DNA from: Massilia arenae
Lineage (GTDB): Bacteria; Pseudomonadota; Gammaproteobacteria; Burkholderiales; Burkholderiaceae_D
DNA length: 64,000 nt
Direction of reading: 5' to 3'
Assembly: GCF_008014745.1 (NCBI RefSeq)
Contig: NZ_VPFD01000004.1
Coordinates: forward strand, 1-64,000
Shown: positions 58,877 through 64,000 of the stretch, one piece after another
Layout: each line of letters opens with the position of its first letter
How positions within the stretch are numbered: the first letter of the stretch is position 1
The notes under the pieces: generated by a model
The model's input: only the letters and a program-made list of their open reading frames with translations
The model's database searches: none
What the model was told of the DNA's origin: nothing
Translations under genes and position numbers: made by a program

Positions 58877-61564
58877 ATGAGCAAACATCCCGGCCTCGCC
58901 CCTTATCTGGACCCCTCACGCGGCAACCGCTTCCTGGTCCCGCTATGGCCGCTGCTGGCCGTGCTGGTGTGCTGCGCGCTGTGGGCCGCGACCCTGCTGC
59001 GGGTCGAGGCCGAGCAGGAGCGCGTGGCCGGCCAGGCGCGCAAGGACGTGGCGGCCTACGCCGAAGCCTACGAGCAGTACATCACGCGCTCGGTGGCGCA
59101 GATGGACCAGATCACGATGCAGCTGAAGTTCAGCTGGGAGAATTCGCGCCAGGCTGGCCTGCTCGACGAGATGCGGCGCGACGGAATGTTCACCGACAGC
59201 GCCTTCCACATGGTGGCGGTGCTCGACCGCGGCGGCATCGTGCGCTCCAGCACGCGCGCCGGCCTGATCGGAGCCGACCTGGCCTCTGGCGCCTATTTCA
59301 ACCACCACCGCGACAATAATTCGACCGCCCTGCGGGTCGGCACCGCGCCGACGCAGTTCGGCAGCGCCGACGACGTGGTGCTGTTCACGCGCCGCCTCGA
59401 AACCCGAGAGGAGGAATTCGACGGCCTGGTGCTGATGGCGATCGACGCCCGCTACTTCACGTCCTTCGTCAGCCCGGCCACCATCGGCGCCGGCGGCATC
59501 GTGGCGCTGGCCGGCAGCGAAGGGCGCTTGCGGGTCGAGCAGCGCAGCAACGGCGCATCGTTCGTGGACGCTGTCGCGCTGCCGCGCCGTGGCGCGATCT
59601 GGTCGGGCGAGCAGGGCGTGCGCCTGGTCGAGGGCGTCGACGGCTTCGCCGACGGCCAGTCGCGGGTGCTGGGCTGGCGCCAGTCGACCGCGTATCCGCT
59701 GGTGGCCCTGGTCGGCCTGCCGCAGCACGATGCGCTGGCGGCCAACAACGGCTACTGGATCGAAAGCCGCGACCGCGCCATCGTCGCCACCCTGTGCCTG
59801 CTGCTGCTGGGCGCGGTCGGGGCGGTGCTGGCGCGCCGCGCCGTGGCGCGCGACAAGGAACAGGACGAAGTGCGGCGCGCCTACCGCACCGCCACCGAGA
59901 GCGGCAACGATGGCTTCTACATGGCCTCGGCGGTGCGCGCGCGCGACGGCCAGATCACGGATTTCCGCATCGTCGACTGCAACGAGCGCGGCGCCTTCTT
60001 CTACGGCGTGACGCGCGACGAACTGGTCGGGAGAAGCCTGACCGAGATCGACAGCGGCCTGTTCGGCGAAGAACTGCTGTCGACCTACCGCAAGGCGATG
60101 GACAGCGGCTTTTATGAGGACGACCGCAAGATGCCGAGCGATAACCGGCTCAACATCAGCTGGGGCAGGCGGCGCCTGGTACGGGTCGGCAACGGCCTGG
60201 CGGTGACCCTGCAGGACATCAGCGAGCGCAAGGCGCATGAAGACCAGCTCGAACGCCTGGCCAACGAAGATACGCTGACCGGCCTGGCCACCCGCCACGC
60301 CTTTTTGGAGCGCATGCCGGCCATGCTGGCCGGGGCCCAGGGCGCAAACACCCACGCCGCGCTGCTGTTCATCGACCTCGACGAATTCAAGTATGTGAAC
60401 GACACCCACGGCCACGCCACCGGCGACCAGCTGCTCAAGGCCGCCGCCGGGCGCCTGCTGTCCCTGCTGCGGCCGAGCGATCAGGTGGCGCGCTTCGGCG
60501 GCGATGAATTCGTGGTCTTGCTGTCGCCCTGCGATGGCGAGCGCCAGGCCGCTTCGGTGGCTTCGCGCATCGTGGAAGCCTTCGGCGTGCCGTTCCTGAT
60601 CGGCGACGAGCTGCATGCCGTGGGTTCCTCGATCGGCATCAGCATGTACCCGCGCGACGGGCTGGATGCCGAGACCCTGGTCAAGCACAGCGACATCGCC
60701 ATGTACGTCGGCAAGAACGAAGGCAAGGGGCAGTATCGCTTCTTCGATCCCTCGCTGTCGTCGACCCTCAACTCACGCGCGCGCCTGAAGCAGAACATGC
60801 TCGAAGCGCTGGAGGCCGACCAGTTCGTGCTGCACTACCAGCCGCGCGTGGATGCGCGCAGCGGAGAATTGCTGAGCATGGAAGCGCTGGTGCGCTGGCG
60901 CCATCCGTCGCTGGGCATGGTGGCGCCGGGCGAATTCATCCCGCTGGCCGAAGCCACCGGGCTGATCGTGCGCATCGGCGAGACCGTGATCGACAAGGCC
61001 TGCGCGCAGCTGGCCGCCTGGCGCGAGGCCGGCGTGGCGCTGGTGCCGGTCTCGATCAACGTCTCGCCCAAGCAATTCCTGCGCGGCGGCGTGCAGCGCC
61101 AGCTGAGCGCGGCGCTGGTGAGGCACCGGGTGCCGGCCAGCCTGATCGAGGTCGAGATCACCGAGTCGGCGATGATGGGCGACCAGGACGACATCCTGGC
61201 CGAACTGGCGGCCCTGCGTTCACTGGGCGTGAAACTGCATGTGGACGATTTCGGCACCGGCTATTCGTCGCTGTCGCAGCTGCAGCGATTGAAGATGGAC
61301 GTGCTGAAGGTCGACCGCGCCTTCACCACCGAGCTGGCCAACTCGAAAGAGGGCAAGGTGTTCTTCCAGGCCATCGTGTCGATGGCGCACGCGCTGGGCA
61401 TGTCGGTGGTGGCCGAGGGCGTCGAGACCGCGGAGCAGCTGGCGATATTGCGCCACCTCGATTGCAACGAGGTGCAGGGTTATTACATCGCGCGCCCGGT
61501 GCCGGCGGACGAGATGGCGGCGATGATGCAGCGGCGCTATTTGCTCGATGCCGCGGTGGCGTAG
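58877..61564 (+). CDS. Membrane-bound GGDEF-EAL protein with periplasmic sensor and PAS domain
   Basis: This 895-residue protein has two transmembrane helices (about 22-42 and 298-318) enclosing a periplasmic Cache-like sensor. A PAS domain (about 340-440) follows, then GGDEF with an intact active site (RFGGDEFVVL) and EAL with intact motifs (MEALVRWRHP, VEITESAMM, VDDFGTGYSSLSQL, VAEGVET). Both synthesis and breakdown of cyclic di-GMP are chemically possible; the net direction cannot be told. It starts 105 bases after the PhoB-like gene, past a small GC-rich hairpin. Confidence 0.92.
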   Translation: MSKHPGLAPYLDPSRGNRFLVPLWPLLAVLVCCALWAATLLRVEAEQERVAGQARKDVAAYAEAYEQYITRSVAQMDQITMQLKFSWENSRQAGLLDEMRRDGMFTDSAFHMVAVLDRGGIVRSSTRAGLIGADLASGAYFNHHRDNNSTALRVGTAPTQFGSADDVVLFTRRLETREEEFDGLVLMAIDARYFTSFVSPATIGAGGIVALAGSEGRLRVEQRSNGASFVDAVALPRRGAIWSGEQGVRLVEGVDGFADGQSRVLGWRQSTAYPLVALVGLPQHDALAANNGYWIESRDRAIVATLCLLLLGAVGAVLARRAVARDKEQDEVRRAYRTATESGNDGFYMASAVRARDGQITDFRIVDCNERGAFFYGVTRDELVGRSLTEIDSGLFGEELLSTYRKAMDSGFYEDDRKMPSDNRLNISWGRRRLVRVGNGLAVTLQDISERKAHEDQLERLANEDTLTGLATRHAFLERMPAMLAGAQGANTHAALLFIDLDEFKYVNDTHGHATGDQLLKAAAGRLLSLLRPSDQVARFGGDEFVVLLSPCDGERQAASVASRIVEAFGVPFLIGDELHAVGSSIGISMYPRDGLDAETLVKHSDIAMYVGKNEGKGQYRFFDPSLSSTLNSRARLKQNMLEALEADQFVLHYQPRVDARSGELLSMEALVRWRHPSLGMVAPGEFIPLAEATGLIVRIGETVIDKACAQLAAWREAGVALVPVSINVSPKQFLRGGVQRQLSAALVRHRVPASLIEVEITESAMMGDQDDILAELAALRSLGVKLHVDDFGTGYSSLSQLQRLKMDVLKVDRAFTTELANSKEGKVFFQAIVSMAHALGMSVVAEGVETAEQLAILRHLDCNEVQGYYIARPVPADEMAAMMQRRYLLDAAVA

Positions 61565-61668
61565 TTTAGTAAAGCGCCTAAACTGCGCCGCTTTCGGGCC
61601 GGTTGGCGCGATGGTGCAGGCGGGTTGTGCTTAACTTGTCACGGTATCCACTTTCCCGCCCCTGGACC

Positions 61669-62505
61669 ATGAAGATCGTCTTGTCACTTTTCACCGCGCT
61701 GGCCGTCCTGGTCGGCAGCGCCGTCGCTGCCGCGCCGATGAACGTCGCCAGCTTCAACCTGCGCTACAACAATCCCCAGGATGGCCCCAATGCCTGGCCG
61801 GCGCGCAAGAAGATGGTCAAGGCGCTGATCCGCCATCATGAGTTCGACATCGTCGGCACGCAGGAGGGGCTCGCCGGCCAGGTCGCGGATCTGGCACGGA
61901 TGGAAGAATTCGACCACGTCGGCATCGGCCGCGACGATGGCAAGCAGGCCGGCGAGCATTCGGCCATCTTCTATCGCAAGAGCCGCTTCGCGCTGCTGGA
62001 CAAGGGCGATTTCTGGCTCAGCGAAACGCCCGAGCGCCCATCGCTCGGCTGGGACGCCACCTGCTGCAACCGCATCGTGTCATGGGCGAAGCTGCGCGAG
62101 CGCGACAATGGCCGCGTGTTCTACGTCTTTTCGGCGCACTTCGACCACGAGGGCGTCGTCGCGCGCCGTGCCTCGGCCGACCTGCTGCTGCGCAAGATCG
62201 CGGAAATCAGCCGCGGCGAACCGGCGATCTGCGTGGGCGACTTCAATTCGACGCCCGATACGCCGCAGATGCAGGTGATGGCGAAAGCCATGCGCGACGC
62301 CTTCCAGGTGAGCCAGACGCCGCCTTACGGCCCGGTCGGCACCTACCACGGCTTCCGCTTCGACGCGCCCATGCTCGATCGCATCGACTACCTCTACGTC
62401 GACCGCCATTTCGAGGTGCTCAAATACGCGGCCCTGGGCGATTCGCTCCACGGACGCTTCCCGTCGGACCACCATCCGGTGGTCGCGCGCGTCGAATTCC
62501 GGTAG
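61669..62505 (+). CDS. Exported endonuclease/exonuclease/phosphatase (EEP) family protein
   Basis: This 278-residue protein has a signal peptide (residues 1-22, ending VAAA). EEP motifs are ASFNLRYNNPQD, GTQEGLAGQV (metal Glu), FSAHFDHEG, VGDFNSTPDTPQ and the terminal SDHHPVVARVEF (catalytic His). This form is common among secreted phosphoesterases acting on nucleic acids or phosphorylated small molecules; specificity is unknown. It may help phosphate scavenging, but no Pho box was noticed before it. Confidence 0.85.
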   Translation: MKIVLSLFTALAVLVGSAVAAAPMNVASFNLRYNNPQDGPNAWPARKKMVKALIRHHEFDIVGTQEGLAGQVADLARMEEFDHVGIGRDDGKQAGEHSAIFYRKSRFALLDKGDFWLSETPERPSLGWDATCCNRIVSWAKLRERDNGRVFYVFSAHFDHEGVVARRASADLLLRKIAEISRGEPAICVGDFNSTPDTPQMQVMAKAMRDAFQVSQTPPYGPVGTYHGFRFDAPMLDRIDYLYVDRHFEVLKYAALGDSLHGRFPSDHHPVVARVEFR

Positions 62506-62509
62506 TCGC

Positions 62510-63352
62510 TCAGTCGAGGTCGGCCGCGGCGTGCCGCTCATGCACCTGATCCTGCTCGGGGCCGAATGAACGGTTGACCTTGCGTCCGCGGATGACGGCC
62601 GGCCGCGCGGCGATCTCGTCGGCCCAGCGTTTCACGTGCTTGTATTCGTGCACCGACAGGAATTCCGCCGCATCGTACAGCTGGCCCAGTACCAGGTCGC
62701 CATACCAGGGCCAGATCGCCATGTCGGCGATCGTGTATTCCTCGCCCGCGACGAAACGCTTGTCGGCCAGGTGGCGGTCGAGCACGTCGAGCTGGCGCTT
62801 GGCTTCCATCGCGTAGCGGTCGATCGGGTATTGCAGCTTTTCCGGCGCATAGGCATAGAAGTGACCGAAACCGCCGCCCACAAAAGGAGCCGAACCCATC
62901 TGCCAGAACAGCCAGTTCATCGTCTCTGCACGGGCCACGCCGTCCTTGGGCAGGAAGGCGCCGAATTTTTCGGCCAGGTAGACCAGGATCGAGCCGGATT
63001 CGAACACGCGCACCGGTTCGGCGCCACTGCGGTCGACCAGGGCCGGAATCTTCGAATTCGGATTGGCCTCGACGAAACCGCTCGAGAACTGCATGCCTTC
63101 GTTGATGCGGATGAGCCAGGCATCGTATTCGGCGCCGCTGTGGCCCGCCGCCAGCAATTCTTCCAGCAGGATCGTCACCTTCACGCCGTTCGGCGTGGCC
63201 AGCGAATACAGTTGCAGCGGATGCTTGCCGACCGGGAGTTCCTTGTCGTGGGTCGGGCCTGCGACCGGGCGGTTGATGCTGGCGAAGGCGCCGCCCGACG
63301 AGGCGGGTGGGGTCCAGACTTTCGGTGGGACGTAGGATGCTTGGTCAGCCAT
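62510..63352 (-). CDS. yghU: YghU-type glutathione S-transferase / disulfide-bond oxidoreductase
   Basis: This 280-residue cytoplasmic protein is of the nu-class GST group. The YghU-specific N-terminal extension (YVPPKVWTPPASSGGAFASI, NRPVAGPTHDKELP) is present. A thioredoxin-like domain follows (YSLATPNGVKVTILLEELL, NPNSKIPALVD, VFESGSILVYLAEKFG), then an all-helical C-terminal domain with YTIADMAIWPWYG. E. coli YghU binds two glutathiones and has disulfide-reductase activity. AAGGAGAG fixes the start at 63352. It is convergent with the EEP gene. Confidence 0.92.
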   Translation of the reverse strand: MADQASYVPPKVWTPPASSGGAFASINRPVAGPTHDKELPVGKHPLQLYSLATPNGVKVTILLEELLAAGHSGAEYDAWLIRINEGMQFSSGFVEANPNSKIPALVDRSGAEPVRVFESGSILVYLAEKFGAFLPKDGVARAETMNWLFWQMGSAPFVGGGFGHFYAYAPEKLQYPIDRYAMEAKRQLDVLDRHLADKRFVAGEEYTIADMAIWPWYGDLVLGQLYDAAEFLSVHEYKHVKRWADEIAARPAVIRGRKVNRSFGPEQDQVHERHAAADLD

Positions 63353-63563
63353 GTGCTCTCCTTGAACTTGCCGTGACAAAGAATTCATTCTAGCCAATGG
63401 CAGAAAAATGCGTTGGAGCAGCCTCGAAAAGGTTCGGCCAGCCTGCTACTTGCTACAAGATTCGTACAACTTTCCGCATTCACATGGGGAAAAGTCGTCT
63501 AACGCTGGCGTCGGCACGGGCGATTTCCTATCCTGTCCGGTCTACCACGAGAAAGACCAGGAC

Positions 63564-64000
63564 ATGACCAACCCTTCGCGTCGCGACGCCTTCAAGATCC
63601 TGCTGGCCGGCGCCAGCCTGCCGGCGCTGCCCGCGGCGGCGGCATCATCGACCGACTGCCCGGCTGGCGGCCAGGCTTGGCGCCGTGGCATCGAAGGCCA
63701 GCGTCAGGCCGACCAGGGCGACGGCACCTACCTGAATCCCATCATCGCGGGCGACCATCCCGATCCCACCGTCCTCAAGGACGGCAAGGATTACTACCTG
63801 ACGTATTCCTCCTTCTATTCCTACCCCGGCCTGGTGATCTGGCACTCGACCGACCTGGTCAACTGGCGCCCGGTCGCGCCGGCGCTGAAGAAACCCCTGG
63901 GGACGATCTGGGCGGTCGACCTGTGCAAGCACGACGGCCGCTATTTCATCTATATCCCGGCCGCGCCGGACGGCAAGCCGTGGTCGATTTACGCGATCTG
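63564..64000 (+). CDS. GH43-like exported glycoside hydrolase (N-terminal part; cut by window end)
   Basis: This gene is open from ATG 63564 to the window edge (145 codons visible). It has a Tat-type signal, with NPSRRDAFKILLAGASLPAL at residues 3-22. The glycosidase domain begins near residue 58: LNPIIAGDHPDPTVLKDGKD contains the GH43 catalytic-base Asp pattern (HPDPT), then YYLTYSSFYSYPGLVIWHST and DLVNWRPV typical of the five-blade propeller. This suggests an arabinosidase or xylosidase acting outside the cytoplasm. The catalytic acid lies beyond the window. The start fits the Tat signal. Confidence 0.85.
   Translation, partial: MTNPSRRDAFKILLAGASLPALPAAAASSTDCPAGGQAWRRGIEGQRQADQGDGTYLNPIIAGDHPDPTVLKDGKDYYLTYSSFYSYPGLVIWHSTDLVNWRPVAPALKKPLGTIWAVDLCKHDGRYFIYIPAAPDGKPWSIYAI

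Noticed and set aside
58943..60688. A 581-codon minus-strand frame opposite the GGDEF-EAL gene.
   Set aside because: Composition is that of an antisense shadow (His, Gln, Ala, Arg-rich) with no motif.
1..64000. CRISPR array, tRNA or rRNA genes, prophage.
   Set aside because: No regularly spaced direct repeats, no cloverleaf with conserved T-loop and no phage gene cluster was seen; the DUF1469 holin-like gene belongs to the yqjD-E-K group.

Overview
This window is a high-GC bacterial chromosome segment. Its gene content and protein sequences point to the Betaproteobacteria, order Burkholderiales, most likely Oxalobacteraceae of the Massilia/Telluria type. The evidence is a caa3-type cox operon with SURF1, CtaA and CtaB, a separate rfaE2, PEP-CTERM protein sorting, OxyR, a PilU-like ATPase and many two-component and c-di-GMP proteins. 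This placement is inferred from family knowledge, not from a database search. No rRNA, tRNA, CRISPR array or prophage was seen.

Layout. 1-566 is a scar zone: the right end of an IS3-family element, a 21-codon remnant of a second GH31 gene and other gene debris. 567-6224 (minus) holds an alpha/beta hydrolase, an exported YihQ-like GH31 glycosidase, a YqjD/YqjE/YqjK-type membrane trio and ubiA. 6379-8635 is a Pho-box-controlled phoX plus a PEP-CTERM protein. 8653-11381 is a TetR regulator with a prolyl oligopeptidase. 11529-23592 is a mixed housekeeping stretch: MscS channel, oxyR, pilU, rfaE2, a class V aminotransferase, an FAD oxidase, an SGNH hydrolase, a cupin, a RibD-like reductase, trmL, comF and a bioC-like methyltransferase. 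23636-32867 is the cytochrome oxidase locus: coxB, ctaD, small protein, ctaG, DUF2970, ctaE, antisense DUF2909, SURF1, an SCO-like protein, ctaA, ctaB and sco. These genes make the oxidase, its heme A and its copper-delivery factors.

32897-44865 holds an AI-2E-type transporter, an RsbQ-like hydrolase coupled to a PAS hybrid kinase, a CNNM/CorC protein, nhaR divergent from a DUF475/TerD/AIM24/TerD stress cluster, a small exported twin-CX3C protein and a TonB receptor. 44960-47575 is a self-regulated GntR/ABC operon. 47785-54619 holds an MCP, a paired REP element, a bile-acid-type symporter, a large hybrid kinase and a TetR/SDR divergent pair with duplicated operators. 54620-58771 holds ggt, a lipoprotein, Pho-box-controlled pstS and a PhoB-like regulator with a degenerate receiver. 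58877-64000 holds a GGDEF-EAL protein, an exported EEP-family phosphatase, yghU and the start of a GH43 glycosidase cut by the window edge.

The most interesting signals are: (i) a phosphate-starvation set (phoX with a PEP-CTERM partner, an orphan pstS, and a PhoB-like protein whose phospho-acceptor Asp is Glu, next to a c-di-GMP enzyme); (ii) an RsbQ/KAI2-like hydrolase next to a PAS kinase; (iii) a YihQ-like GH31 that lacks the sulfonate-binding Arg, with the tail of a lost paralog nearby; (iv) an exported twin-CX3C mini-protein; (v) several very clear repressor operators.
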